64,000 nucleotides of DNA, from the NCBI GenBank assembly GCA_050184225.1, contig JBFXAN010000010.1, positions 1 to 64,000 of the forward strand, written 5' to 3'. Numbering within the stretch: the first letter of the stretch is position 1; each line of letters begins with the position of its first letter. Below are positions 16,956-33,313 of the stretch, piece by piece. This DNA comes from JBFXAN01 sp050184225 (GTDB lineage Bacteria > Chloroflexota > Dehalococcoidia > CAUJGQ01). The notes under the pieces are model-generated. The model worked only from the letters and a program-made list of their open reading frames with translations. It was not told the origin of the DNA and ran no database searches. A program made the position numbers and the translations under genes.

Positions 16956-18434
16956 TCAATCGCTTGCTGCACGCGCCACGTCGGTAGGCGACGCGGATTG
17001 CTGGATCGCTGGCGCGGCGTGCGCGGCATCATTCGACTCCATACGAGGCTGTCCAGTGGGAAGCGCAGCGGCGACTACGGCGAGCACGGAGATCGCGCCG
17101 CCCGCGAGGAAACCGGCGCGGATGCCGTCGAGCAGCACATCGGACGGGATCTGATCGGTGCTGACGGCGCTGCTGCCGAGGTGGGATGAAGCGACCGCGA
17201 CGACGATCGTGCCCATCAGGGCGAGGCCGGTCGCGTTGCCGATGTTGCGGGAGGTGGCGACGCTGGCGGATGCGGTTCCCAGTTGTTGCGGTGGCACGCT
17301 GCCCATGATCGCGCTGCTGTTCGGCGACTGGAAGATTGCCGAACCGAGGCCGATCAATGCCATTCGAGCCATGATCGCCGCCATCGGCGTGTCTGCCGCC
17401 AGCGTCGTCAGCGACAGCAGGCCGAGCGTCACCAGCGCCGATCCGAGCGCCTGCTGATAGCGGAAGCCGAACCGGTCGGCGACGTAGCCGCTCAGCGGCG
17501 CGAGGGCGAGCATCAGCACCGGAATCGTCACGATCACGAGGCCGGCGTGCGCCGTCGAGTAGTCGAGCACCTGGATCAAATAGAAGGGCATGAGAAAGGT
17601 GACCGCTGACTGCCCGACGAAGTTCAGCATCAGCGAGAGCGCCGAGAGGCTGAACGTGCGGATGCGAAACAGCGCCAGGGAAATGATCGGGCCGGGCGAC
17701 CGACCCTCAATGCGAATGAACGCAACCAGCGAGATCACGCCGATGGCAAACAGTCCGAGGATCGCCGGCGAGGTCCATCCCCAGGCGACGCCGCGGTTCA
17801 TTGCCAGGATCGTGCCGCCGAGCGCGCCGAAGAGTGTCAGGGCGCCAGCGATGTCCATCCGGCGGCCGGCGGCGATACTGGATCGCTCGCGCACGACGAG
17901 CAACACCATGAGGAAGACGGCAATACCGAGCGGGACGCGGAGATAGAAGATCGCGCGCCAGTCCAGCAGGCTGAGGATCACGCCGCCCAGGATCGGGCCG
18001 GACATCAACCCCGCGCCGACCGCCGCATTCGTGCCGCCGAGGGCGCGGCCGCGCTCGCTCGCCGGAAAGGCATCGACGACGATCGCCGTACCATTGGCGA
18101 CGACCATCGACATGCCGATCGCCTGGACGGCGCGGAGCGTAATCAACTGGCCGATGCTCTGGGTGAAGCCGACGCCGGCCATACCGATCGTGAAGATGAT
18201 CCAGCCGGTCAGGTAGACGCGCCGGCGGCCGAAGAGATCGCCGACCCGCCCCGCCGTCAGAGTGAGGCTGGTGGCGGTGAGACTGAAGATGAGCGTCGCC
18301 CAGATCACGGTATCCGGCGACGCGTCGAACTCGCGGGAAAGGGTCGGCAGCGCGATGTTGACGATGCTGAAATCCATCGTCGCGACGTAGGTGCCGAAGG
18401 CGATCGCGACGAGAACCCGCCACTTGGTCTGCAT
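16956..18434 (-). CDS. MFS transporter, DHA2 (14-helix) type
   Basis: A 492-residue integral membrane protein with the DHA2 hallmarks: the first-helix motif FGTYVATMDFSIVNIALPTL, the loop RVGDLFGRRRVYL, and motif C-like GLMSGPILGG. Fourteen helices are predicted by eye. Members of this family are proton-driven drug or metabolite exporters. The ATG at 18434 is preferred over an upstream TTG at 18473. The neighbouring P450 is transcribed in the same direction. The polar C-terminus after about residue 455 is Ala-rich. Confidence 0.93.
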   Translation of the reverse strand: MQTKWRVLVAIAFGTYVATMDFSIVNIALPTLSREFDASPDTVIWATLIFSLTATSLTLTAGRVGDLFGRRRVYLTGWIIFTIGMAGVGFTQSIGQLITLRAVQAIGMSMVVANGTAIVVDAFPASERGRALGGTNAAVGAGLMSGPILGGVILSLLDWRAIFYLRVPLGIAVFLMVLLVVRERSSIAAGRRMDIAGALTLFGALGGTILAMNRGVAWGWTSPAILGLFAIGVISLVAFIRIEGRSPGPIISLALFRIRTFSLSALSLMLNFVGQSAVTFLMPFYLIQVLDYSTAHAGLVIVTIPVLMLALAPLSGYVADRFGFRYQQALGSALVTLGLLSLTTLAADTPMAAIMARMALIGLGSAIFQSPNSSAIMGSVPPQQLGTASASVATSRNIGNATGLALMGTIVVAVASSHLGSSAVSTDQIPSDVLLDGIRAGFLAGGAISVLAVVAAALPTGQPRMESNDAAHAAPAIQQSASPTDVARAASD

Positions 18435-18491
18435 GGGAGCAGCGTACCACCGTTGTTGCGGTGGTGGGACCAAGCCGAGGGTTACGACTGC

Positions 18492-18520
18492 TTGTCAAGG
18501 ATGGGGCGTATCGGTATCGT
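18492..18520 (+). promoter_or_regulatory. Promoter for the Uma2-type gene
   Basis: TTGTCA at 18492-18497 and TATCGT at 18515-18520 are separated by 17 bases in the gap between the divergent MFS and Uma2 genes. The predicted transcript would begin about 80 bases upstream of the ATG at 18608. Confidence 0.55.
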
Positions 18521-18607
18521 CGAGATGTGACGGCCATCGGCTGCATGATTCGTCGAGGCGTCGATTGAGGGGCCATACGACGCAAGAGGGCGACGGAGGG
18601 TCGCATC

Positions 18608-19168
18608 ATGGTGTATGCGCCGCCGAGGCGGAAGTTTAGCGTCGATGACTACTATCGGATGGCCGACGCCGGCATCTTCCACGAGGACGATCGGGTCGAG
18701 TTGCTGGATGGAGAAATCTACGAGATGACGCCGATCGGCGATCGCCATGCGAGGACGGTCAATTGGCTCTCGAGTGTCTTCACTCGCCGGCTCGGTGATC
18801 GGGTGGTCGTGAGTCCGCAGAACCCGGTTCGACTTTCAGACTATTCAGAACCGCAACCGGATGTCGCCGTACTACGGCGGCGTGAGGATTTCTACCGCTC
18901 TGGCAAGCCGCGACCAGAAGATGTCTTTCTGATCGTCGAAGTCGCGAAATCATCACTTGACTACGATCGCGTAACGAAACTTCCGCGCTATCCCGACGCC
19001 GGCATCCTTGAGGTCTGGATCGTGAACCTTGCGGACGACCAGCTCGAGATTTACCGGAAGCCTGGCGAAGGCGGATATAGTGAGCGCATCGTCCTGGTTC
19101 GCGGGGATAGCATTGCACCGGAAGCATTACCGGATCTGGTACTGTCCGTCGACGAAATCCTTGGATAA
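18608..19168 (+). CDS. Uma2-family endonuclease (DUF820)
   Basis: A 186-residue protein with the PD-(D/E)XK-like core of the Uma2 family: RVELLDGEIYEMTPIG near residues 29-44, EPQPDVAVL near 81-89 and VFLIVEVAKSSLDYD near 104-118. GGAGGG at 18596-18601 fixes the start. These proteins are abundant in cyanobacteria and Chloroflexota and are thought to be transposase-derived or restriction-like nucleases; no biochemical role is firm. The gene stands alone with its own promoter. Confidence 0.9.
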   Translation: MVYAPPRRKFSVDDYYRMADAGIFHEDDRVELLDGEIYEMTPIGDRHARTVNWLSSVFTRRLGDRVVVSPQNPVRLSDYSEPQPDVAVLRRREDFYRSGKPRPEDVFLIVEVAKSSLDYDRVTKLPRYPDAGILEVWIVNLADDQLEIYRKPGEGGYSERIVLVRGDSIAPEALPDLVLSVDEILG

Positions 19169-19189
19169 GCGGGTGTCACGTATCCGACT

Positions 19190-19219
19190 TTGCCCGGCTC
19201 TTGACACACGCAGTATGAT
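19190..19219 (+). promoter_or_regulatory. Possible promoter for a 28-residue open frame
   Basis: TTGCCC at 19190-19195 and TATGAT at 19214-19219 are 18 bases apart. The -10 is good and the -35 weak. A transcript would begin near 19226 and contain the small frame at 19245-19331. Confidence 0.4.
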
Positions 19220-19244
19220 AGGGCCAATTAATGGAGAAGGAGGT

Positions 19245-19331
19245 ATGCAGGAATACCCGCCCGCGGTGTCGACCGTGTTGGCCTTGATTGACATCGCTCC
19301 GGCGCTCGTGACAGTCATCCTCGGCTGGTGA
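19245..19331 (+). CDS. Possible small hydrophobic protein, 28 residues
   Basis: A short frame starting at an ATG that follows a purine-rich ribosome site (GGAG at 19233-19236, eight bases away; a second GGAGG is too close). The peptide is almost entirely hydrophobic (VSTVLALIDIAPALVTVILGW at its end), so it could be a small membrane protein or a leader peptide. No family was recognised. It ends 58 bases before the rpoB promoter, so it is more likely to be independent than part of the rpoB leader. Confidence 0.35.
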   Translation: MQEYPPAVSTVLALIDIAPALVTVILGW

Positions 19332-19388
19332 GCGCACCATTCGTCCCGCATACGGATGGATTATCTATTGCACGCTGTCGTACTTCTG

Positions 19389-19418
19389 TTGACAGGCGTC
19401 GGGGTACCTTGCTACACT
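19389..19418 (+). promoter_or_regulatory. rpoBC promoter
   Basis: TTGACA at 19389-19394 is followed after 18 bases by TACACT at 19413-19418, with TG one base upstream of the -10 (extended -10). Transcription should begin near 19425, giving a leader of about 225 bases before rpoB. It is one of the strongest promoter matches in the window, as expected for RNA polymerase genes. Confidence 0.75.
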
Positions 19419-19550
19419 CCGTAGAGCAGGGTATGACCCCTATTGTCTCTTGTGCTGACCCCCAGACAGTTATCCGATCAAACCGGCGTCCCTAGGGATC
19501 TTGCCGGCGCTTGCGGCTTTTCAGCCCAACCGCGCCGGTCATGTGGAGGT

Positions 19551-19624
19551 GTCAGGTATCAGGCGTCAGGTTTCGGGCGCGGAACGCGCTCGTGTGACCG
19601 AAGCCCTGAACGCTGATACCTGAC
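19551..19624. repeat. Palindromic repeat in the rpoB leader
   Basis: GTCAGGTATCAGGCGTCAGG at 19551-19570 (arm to 19576) pairs with the reverse complement at 19598-19624 (CCGAAGCCCTGAACG then CTGATACCTGAC). The hairpin would sit in the transcribed rpoB leader and end 26 bases before the ATG at 19651. It uses the repeated word GTCAGGTATCAGG, unlike other palindromes here. The rest of the 19332-19650 gap holds the promoter and GC-rich leader sequence; no riboswitch or ribosomal-protein site was recognised. Confidence 0.8.
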
Positions 19625-19650
19625 TCTCGTTGCGTGAGGAGTGCTCTCGT

Positions 19651-23544
<3,894 letters not shown>

Positions 23545-23556
23545 AGGTTGCGGAGC

Positions 23557-23670
23557 GGCAATGGGGAGTCGGCAATCGGCAATGGGGTTACGACAGTAAC
23601 CACGGGCATGACGTAATGGATCGCGGTCACGAACCGCGCCCCATTGCCGACTGCCCATTGCCGATTGCCG
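23557..23670. repeat. GGCAATGGG-family palindrome between rpoB and rpoC
   Basis: The left arm at 23557-23587 (GGCAATGGGGAGTCGGCAAT...) is matched by its reverse complement at 23639-23670 around a 51-base centre. The same word family occurs at 39676-39767 and, without the second arm, inside rpoC at 25647-25676. It fills nearly the whole rpoB-rpoC gap. Confidence 0.85.
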
Positions 23671-23690
23671 CATGAGGAGCGAAGCGACGA

Positions 23691-28115
<4,425 letters not shown>

Positions 28116-28133
28116 AGGGGGCAGCCCTCACCC

Positions 28134-28166
28134 CCGACCTCTCTCCCAATCCTGGGAGAGGGGAGC
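28134..28166. repeat. Short palindromic word after rpoC
   Basis: CCTCTCTCCCAATCCTGGGAGAGG forms a stem around AATCC. The phrase CTCACCCCCGACCTCTCTCC is of the G/C-tract family seen at 4879, 9051 and 62312. Confidence 0.6.
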
Positions 28167-28184
28167 CTCAGAGGGACGTTGAGC

Positions 28185-28222
28185 TACGAGCAGAGTCGAG
28201 AGTGACCTCGACTCTGCTCGTA
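28185..28222 (+). terminator. Terminator-like hairpin after rpoC
   Basis: TACGAGCAGAGTCGAG at 28185-28200 pairs perfectly with CTCGACTCTGCTCGTA at 28207-28222 around a six-base loop, a 16-bp stem. The following TCGTTGTGTG is only moderately T-rich. It lies about 70 bases after the rpoC stop and before the convergent DUF5615 gene, so it may serve both. Confidence 0.75.
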
Positions 28223-28249
28223 TCGTTGTGTGCGATGCGGATTCTCCGC

Positions 28250-28639
28250 TCACGATTCTTGCCGCTGCCAGCCGCTTGATGGTCGCCATTGGTACAGTTC
28301 ATTGGTGAGCGACGGCTCTCCTGCGAGGAACCCGTCCAGTTCCTGGGCAATCTGATTGTTGGTGGCAAGTGGTGGTTGCGGGACGATGAGAACCCCCGCG
28401 TGGCTTTGTGATGCGTTCCACGCGACACCCCATCGTCGCCACGCGCCGTGAAGAAGCACGAAATCGGTGCGGTTATGGGTAACAAGGGTCAATCCATGCT
28501 GAGCCGCAAATAGCAAATGCTCATCATCGTGGGTACTGCCTAACCCGGCCTCATTGGCTGTGGTGCCGGCGTGGTTGATTGCGCGGAGGAGGAAGGCGAT
28601 GTTGACTGCGACGTTGTGGTCGAGGTAGAAGCTCGCCAT
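28250..28639 (-). CDS. DUF5615-type PIN-like toxin
   Basis: A 129-residue protein starting FYLDHNVAVNIAFLLR, with the DDEHLLFAAQHGLTLVTHNR and TDF segment typical of DUF5615 PIN-like ribonucleases (Asp7 and the acidic DDE as metal ligands). In known modules a DUF433 protein is encoded directly upstream, as here with a six-base gap. The C-terminal ~35 residues after PQPPLATNN are longer than in many members. Reading frame and acidic residues look intact. Confidence 0.85.
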   Translation of the reverse strand: MASFYLDHNVAVNIAFLLRAINHAGTTANEAGLGSTHDDEHLLFAAQHGLTLVTHNRTDFVLLHGAWRRWGVAWNASQSHAGVLIVPQPPLATNNQIAQELDGFLAGEPSLTNELYQWRPSSGWQRQES

Positions 28640-28645
28640 CTGGAG

Positions 28646-29176
28646 CTACGCCATGTGTGCCGCGAGCCGGCAATCGATCGCATCTTTATGAAGTCGGTAG
28701 TACCGTAGCGCCGCTTCCACGACTTCGACCGGTACCCCGTAGGATCTGGCGACCTCATTGATGTCCTCACCCGCGCCTCGGTATGCGCCGATCAGCGCCC
28801 ACACGTTCATGCCATAACCTTTGATTCGGGCGTCGTCCTCGCTATCCCAATCCGGATCGAGTGTGATGTGTTTTCGGATCAGTGGCTCAGCACCAACCTC
28901 GACGCGCTCTCCGCTGTTCGCGCGGATTCGGACGTCGATGCATGCCTTGCGCCGTCGATAGTACGCGATGGCTGCCTCAACCGCTTCCCCCGGTATCTTG
29001 TACCCCTGGGCGACATCGACAGGATTGCCGTCTTCTGTGCCAAGATAACCGATGATCGCCCAGACATTGACGCTGTATCGCTTGATCCGCGCCTCCTCGG
29101 CGCCCGGCTTTCGTGGATCGGGTTCGATCCATTTCTCAATCAGCCTGTCTTCGTCCGTCGCCGTTCGATGGACCAT
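28646..29176 (-). CDS. Tandem DUF433-type antitoxin
   Basis: A 176-residue protein made of two similar DUF433-like units, residues ~12-85 and ~98-172. Each carries ARIK.YG/S.NVWA, an IGA/YL segment, and a helix-turn-helix-like VA..Y..P.E.VEAA..YYR ending (KIPGEAVEAAIAYYRRRK and GVPVEVVEAALRYYRLHK). DUF433 proteins are usually a single ~75-residue domain that represses and neutralises DUF5615 toxins. The fused duplication is unusual and could let one chain bind a paired operator. It is the first gene of a two-gene operon. Confidence 0.82.
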   Translation of the reverse strand: MVHRTATDEDRLIEKWIEPDPRKPGAEEARIKRYSVNVWAIIGYLGTEDGNPVDVAQGYKIPGEAVEAAIAYYRRRKACIDVRIRANSGERVEVGAEPLIRKHITLDPDWDSEDDARIKGYGMNVWALIGAYRGAGEDINEVARSYGVPVEVVEAALRYYRLHKDAIDCRLAAHMA

Positions 29177-29267
29177 GGCGCATCTCCGGTATGGCTGAAG
29201 CGTGTAGGAATATCATGCGCTTCGCAAACGACGCTCGGACGGAGCAGACTCGTGAGGAGTAGCGGGC

Positions 29268-30371
29268 ATGAGCACGATCGCATCGGACCCGGTCGAGCGG
29301 CCGAACAAGGGCTTTCATCCGCTGCTGGACGAGCCGATTCCGTATCTGTTCGTCGATGGCTGCATGCAGGCGTGGCGTGATGCCGACTATGCCAACGCTC
29401 ACCGGCATGGCGTTACGGCATATGGCGTTACCGCGATCCTGCCGCGCACGTCGGAGGTCGATATCGGGCGGACGCTCGACAGCACGATCGAACGAGCGAT
29501 CGATGACGTGATGTTCTTCCACCTCGTCGCGCGACTTCATCAGAACACGCTCGTGGCGACGACCGCCGCCGACATTCGACGTGCTCGTGACGAGCACCGG
29601 GCCGCTTTCTTTCTCTGCGCGCAGGACGGCGACTGGATCGGACGGCAGGTGTACCGAATCGAGGCGCTGTATCGTCTCGGCCTGCGCGTCATGCTGCCCG
29701 TCTACAACGCCTCCAACCAGATCGGTGCGGGTTGTCTGGACCGCGAGGATGCGGGCCTGACGCGCTTCGGCGAGCTCGTTGTCGACGAGTGCAACCGCCT
29801 CGGTCTGCTGCTCGACGGCTCGCACGTCGGCCGGCGCACGACGCTCGATATGATGGAGCGCAGCAATCAGCCGGTCGTCTTCACTCACGCGAACGTCGAC
29901 GCGCTGTGTCCCAGTCCGCGCAACGTTACCGACGATCAGATCCGTGCCTGTGTCAGCACGGGCGGCGTGATCGGCGTCGCCAACTTCGGGCCGTTTCTGC
30001 TCAAAGAAGGCCGGACGCAGCAGCCATCAATAGACGATCTGGTCGAACACATCGACTATCTGGCACAGATGACCGGCTCCGCCGACCACATCGGCATCGG
30101 CACCGACATGAGCCTGGGCACGTATCCGCTGCACGCGCCCGAACCGTGGGGCGTTCCCGCCTACGCGCCCGCGGGGAGTGAGTACGCCCGGTTGATCACC
30201 AACGATGTCCGCTCGCCGAAGCGCGCGCTGCGCGACTTCAACTGCTACCCGCAGGTGATGACGCTCGCCGGACGGTTGCTCGACCGCGGTTATCGTGAAG
30301 AGGACATCCGCAAGATCCTGGGCGAGAACTTCCTGCGCGTCTTCGCGCAGGTGTGGCGTCCACCGGCCTGA
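29268..30371 (+). CDS. Membrane-dipeptidase-like protein (peptidase M19 family)
   Basis: A 367-residue TIM-barrel metallohydrolase. LLLDGSHVGRRT near residues 183-194, FTHANVDAL near 204-212 and HIGIGTDM near 273-280 match the metal-binding strands of M19 (renal-dipeptidase family). The N-terminal VDGC replaces the usual DGHxD pair in part, so one zinc site may be altered. No signal peptide, so it is probably cytoplasmic. GAGGAG precedes the ATG. The substrate may be a dipeptide or a small beta-lactam-like compound; this cannot be told. Confidence 0.85.
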   Translation: MSTIASDPVERPNKGFHPLLDEPIPYLFVDGCMQAWRDADYANAHRHGVTAYGVTAILPRTSEVDIGRTLDSTIERAIDDVMFFHLVARLHQNTLVATTAADIRRARDEHRAAFFLCAQDGDWIGRQVYRIEALYRLGLRVMLPVYNASNQIGAGCLDREDAGLTRFGELVVDECNRLGLLLDGSHVGRRTTLDMMERSNQPVVFTHANVDALCPSPRNVTDDQIRACVSTGGVIGVANFGPFLLKEGRTQQPSIDDLVEHIDYLAQMTGSADHIGIGTDMSLGTYPLHAPEPWGVPAYAPAGSEYARLITNDVRSPKRALRDFNCYPQVMTLAGRLLDRGYREEDIRKILGENFLRVFAQVWRPPA

Positions 30372-30378
30372 GCCACGC

Positions 30379-31524
30379 TCACCATGAATCGTTCCCCTCC
30401 GCGCAGGCGGCCAGACCGGGCCAGTATATCTCCCGGAAGAAGCGGGCGAGGAGTTGCGTGCGGCTGCGCACGCCCAGCCGTTCATAGGTGTTGCGCAGGT
30501 GCCATTCGACCGTGTTCTCACTCATCGTGAGCGCGTCACCGATCTGACGATTGCTGTGGCCGCGGATCAGGAGGCTGACGAGCCGCCCCTGCTGATGGGT
30601 AAGCGGCCAGTGGGCCGGTACGCCCGGCGGAGCCGGCGAGCGATCCGGTGCGAAGACGACCGCGATGCCGCCGTCTTCACCGGATGGCGATGCCTCGATC
30701 CTGACCGGTCCGGCCGGCGACGCCGCCGTTACGACGCTGGTGGGGCGCGAGTTGCCTCCGACACGTAGACCGGCGACCGCCGACCAGACGGCACTCGGCA
30801 GCGGGCCGTGACCGTGCCGCTCGGCATCCTGCACGATCCGGCACCACGACTCTCCCGCTGGTGTACTGAAGCGAATGCTGGTGTCCCGGTTGAGCATCAA
30901 GATACCGGTTGCTTCCGGCGTGTCGATGGGCGTCTCGGTCGTGGCGCGCTCCCGCGCGAGCGCAGCGTGCATTGCCGCGCCAATCGTGGGCGCGATCAGA
31001 CGGAGGAAGGCGACCTCGCCGGGACGAAATGCGTGCGCGGCCTCACGACGGTAGATCTGGAGCGCCGCGGTCCACCGCCCGCCGGCGGGGAAGCAGGCGT
31101 GCAGTGTGCCACCGACCGGACTACGCAGCTCATGGAACAGGCGGTAATGGTCGTCGGGAGCGACCGCCCCGAGCATCTCCCTGGGATATCCCCAGCAGGT
31201 GTCCTGGCGGTCGTGGAACGCGACCGCATGAAGCCCTGCCTGCATCAACGACGGCATCTCCAGGTATACCAGTGGCTCAAGGGCGAGGTAGATGTCGCGG
31301 AACCATTCGAGCCTTGCCCATCCGTCGCTGTCGGTCGCCGCCAGCACGCGGTTGATCAGGAGTGTGCTGGGGTCGATACCAAAGAGCCGGCCGCCGTCGA
31401 AGGGGATCGCCTCGTGGAGCGCGGACAGCAGCTTCCGGCCCAGTGCCTCCGGTGCGAGGCAGCGGGCAGAGAGGTCGGCGATGTGTCGTTTGGCGTCTTC
31501 CTGGGTTCGTGAGAGTCGCGGCAT
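30379..31524 (-). CDS. LuxR-family transcriptional regulator
   Basis: A 381-residue protein with a GAF-like N-terminal and central sensor region (about residues 30-220) and a C-terminal LuxR helix-turn-helix (LTHQQGRLVSLLIRGHSNRQ, then IGDALTMSENTVEWHLRNTY near 325-365). The start is uncertain: ATGs at 31524 and 31611 are possible and neither has a strong ribosome site; the shorter form is given. The gene diverges from a membrane-protein gene at 31662, which could be its target. The sensor ligand is unknown. Confidence 0.82.
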   Translation of the reverse strand: MPRLSRTQEDAKRHIADLSARCLAPEALGRKLLSALHEAIPFDGGRLFGIDPSTLLINRVLAATDSDGWARLEWFRDIYLALEPLVYLEMPSLMQAGLHAVAFHDRQDTCWGYPREMLGAVAPDDHYRLFHELRSPVGGTLHACFPAGGRWTAALQIYRREAAHAFRPGEVAFLRLIAPTIGAAMHAALARERATTETPIDTPEATGILMLNRDTSIRFSTPAGESWCRIVQDAERHGHGPLPSAVWSAVAGLRVGGNSRPTSVVTAASPAGPVRIEASPSGEDGGIAVVFAPDRSPAPPGVPAHWPLTHQQGRLVSLLIRGHSNRQIGDALTMSENTVEWHLRNTYERLGVRSRTQLLARFFREIYWPGLAACAEGNDSW

Positions 31525-31661
31525 GCCTGTCGATACCCGTGAGTCTGTGACCCGCTCCAAGACCACGGGTTTCCGTGGGGCGAGCGGGGAAGCCCCACCG
31601 ATAGGGTACATGAGGGGATCAGCTCCCATGTCAATACTTTGGATACAGGGGTACCCGTACC

Positions 31662-32387
31662 ATGGTTTCTCGAACGATCTCAAATCAGACGACGGTCGCA
31701 CCGACGACGCGTGAGGCTGCGCATGGCGCTGTTGCAACCGCCGCCTCGAACCGCTGGGCGCTATGGGGCGTCCCCGCGGCCGTGCTCGGCTTCGCCGGCC
31801 TGATGGTCACTCCCGATTATGCCGGACTGGAGACGACCGGCGCGGGCGTGATCGAGCAACTCGATCGCGGCGGCTATCATCTCGGCATCGTCCTCGGCAT
31901 TGCCGCCGCACTCTGCATGCTGATCACGGCTGCCGGCTGGCAGCGATGGGGTGCGCGGGTCGCACCGGACAGCCTGGCGGCGCGGCTGGTGCCGATGGCC
32001 TTTGCTGCCAGTGCCGCCTTGATGATGCTCGGCTATGGCTTCATGGGCTCGCTGGCGGTGTATCTGCCCGGCGGCATGGATGACGGGACGTTCCCGACCG
32101 AGGGACTCTACTCGGTGTTCATGTTCCTGGACTTTGCGCCGTACATCGCCTGGTGGGGCGCCGCCTTCGCCGCGATCGGTATCGCCTGGTTGTCGCTGCG
32201 CGAGCGGTCGCTGCCGATCTGGATCGGTGTCGTCAGCGCGCTGTTCGCCCTGATCCCGATCGCCTTCATGTCGATCACCGGGCTGCCGGGCTTCCCCGGC
32301 GTCGTCGACCCGCTCTGGCTGCTGATTGTCTCGGCCGGCATGGCCCTGCGCCGCAACACCGGAGCGCGCCCTGCCATCGATGACTGA
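31662..32387 (+). CDS. Multi-pass membrane protein of unknown function
   Basis: A 241-residue protein with a polar Thr-rich N-terminus (~30 residues) and about six hydrophobic helices (WALWGVPAAVLGFAGLMV, YHLGIVLGIAAALCMLITAA, LVPMAFAASAALMMLGYGF and others). The motif LYSVFMFLDFAPYIAWWGAAF in the fourth loop/helix is distinctive; the family was not identified with confidence. It is divergent from the LuxR regulator and convergent with the AhpD-like gene across a strong hairpin. Confidence 0.75.
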   Translation: MVSRTISNQTTVAPTTREAAHGAVATAASNRWALWGVPAAVLGFAGLMVTPDYAGLETTGAGVIEQLDRGGYHLGIVLGIAAALCMLITAAGWQRWGARVAPDSLAARLVPMAFAASAALMMLGYGFMGSLAVYLPGGMDDGTFPTEGLYSVFMFLDFAPYIAWWGAAFAAIGIAWLSLRERSLPIWIGVVSALFALIPIAFMSITGLPGFPGVVDPLWLLIVSAGMALRRNTGARPAIDD

Positions 32388-32417
32388 GCTTGGCGACTCA
32401 ATCGACGGTGGTGGCGG

Positions 32418-32445
32418 GAGGCCGGATCGGTATCGATCCGGCCTC
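32418..32445. terminator. Hairpin between convergent genes
   Basis: GAGGCCGGATCG at 32418-32429 pairs perfectly with CGATCCGGCCTC at 32434-32445 around a GTAT loop. It lies between the stops of the membrane protein and the AhpD-like gene and could terminate both transcripts, although no clear T-run follows on either strand. Confidence 0.65.
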
Positions 32446-32459
32446 TCGTGTTGCCTGGG

Positions 32460-33032
32460 CTAGGCGCTTGTCGCAACCGCCGACGGAGACCAGCGACGAG
32501 CGGCAAAGGCGTCATCGACCGGGCAGCCGCCGATGTGATGCATCTGGGCGGCCAGGTTCGACATGGCGATGCCGACGAGCACGTCGAGTGCCTGCTCCTT
32601 GCTGTAGCCGGCCTCGATCACGGTTTCGACCTCATCCGCGCTGACCGCGCCGCGGGTTTGGATCACCCTTCGGGCGAAGGTGGTCAGCGCCGCCAGACGA
32701 GGGTTGTTCGCCGGCGATCGGCCGGCGCGAACGGCATCGATCTCTTCCTCCGAAGCACCGAGCATTGCCGCCAGGGTTGAGTGTGCCGCTGCACAGTACG
32801 TGCAGGCGTTCTCGTAGGCAGCGGTCAGTGCGACCAACTCGCGCTCGACACTACTCAACGATGTGCCGGCGTAGAGCGTGCGCAGCGTGGTGAACGCCGT
32901 CAGCATCGCCGGCGATTCCGCCATCGTGGCGGCGAGGTTGGGCAGGAACCCAACCTGCTGCTGGAGTTGTTCGAGCGCGGACTTCGATGCTTCCGGCGCG
33001 GTTTCAACCGTGTAGATCGTGAATTGCGTCAA
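32460..33032 (-). CDS. Carboxymuconolactone decarboxylase / AhpD-like protein
   Basis: A 190-residue all-helical protein with the CxxC...H motif of AhpD (ACTYCAAAHS near residues 76-85) inside the CMD fold (TLYAGTSLSSVERELVALTA, then YEN). This motif marks thiol-dependent peroxidase-like or alkylhydroperoxidase-D-like members rather than true decarboxylases. It is transcribed after a DUF1059 protein with a 34-base gap. A role in peroxide or organic hydroperoxide handling is plausible; the pair is divergent from a SARP-type regulator. Confidence 0.9.
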   Translation of the reverse strand: MTQFTIYTVETAPEASKSALEQLQQQVGFLPNLAATMAESPAMLTAFTTLRTLYAGTSLSSVERELVALTAAYENACTYCAAAHSTLAAMLGASEEEIDAVRAGRSPANNPRLAALTTFARRVIQTRGAVSADEVETVIEAGYSKEQALDVLVGIAMSNLAAQMHHIGGCPVDDAFAARRWSPSAVATSA

Positions 33033-33066
33033 CGTCTGACCTCCTCTGGCCGAACAGGGTCCCGCC

Positions 33067-33216
33067 TCATTCCGGACGGGCCATGGCGAGGGCCTGCTCC
33101 ACGGTCAGCTCCATTCCGTGTCGCTCTTTGGCATGACGCCGGACGGCACCGACCAGTTCGTCCTGGTTATCGGACCGCATGACATAGCCACAGGAACAGC
33201 GGATGATCTTGGTCAT
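33067..33216 (-). CDS. DUF1059 small protein
   Basis: A 49-residue protein, too short for routine gene calls, beginning TKIIRCSCGYVMRSDNQDEL and continuing VGAVRRHAKERHG. The CxCG pair near the start and the HA...HG end are the DUF1059 signature. The revcomp sequence GGAGGAA precedes the ATG at a good distance. DUF1059 proteins often accompany AhpD-like or stress genes. The two cysteines could bind metal. Confidence 0.88.
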   Translation of the reverse strand: MTKIIRCSCGYVMRSDNQDELVGAVRRHAKERHGMELTVEQALAMARPE

Positions 33217-33262
33217 GGCCTTCCTCCACGTTTCACGGTAGGCTTCGGCTGCTGGCAGAACG

Positions 33263-33292
33263 TTGGCAAAACATTGTCATCTGAGCGATAAC
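33263..33292 (+). promoter_or_regulatory. Promoter for the SARP-type regulator
   Basis: TTGGCA at 33263-33268 and GATAAC at 33287-33292 are 18 bases apart in the divergent region, ending 21 bases before the ATG at 33314. The -35 is good and the -10 moderate. Confidence 0.45.
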
Positions 33293-33313
33293 GTCATCCG
33301 GGCCGGTCACTGA

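Noticed and set aside
19425..19650. Ribosomal-protein or riboswitch leader before rpoB
   Set aside because: Only a GTCAGGTATCAGG-type palindrome and GC-rich sequence were found; no known leader structure could be matched by eye.
32390..32644. Short open frame in the gap and antisense to the AhpD-like gene
   Set aside because: Overlaps a strong hairpin and the AhpD-like gene on the opposite strand, with no domain.
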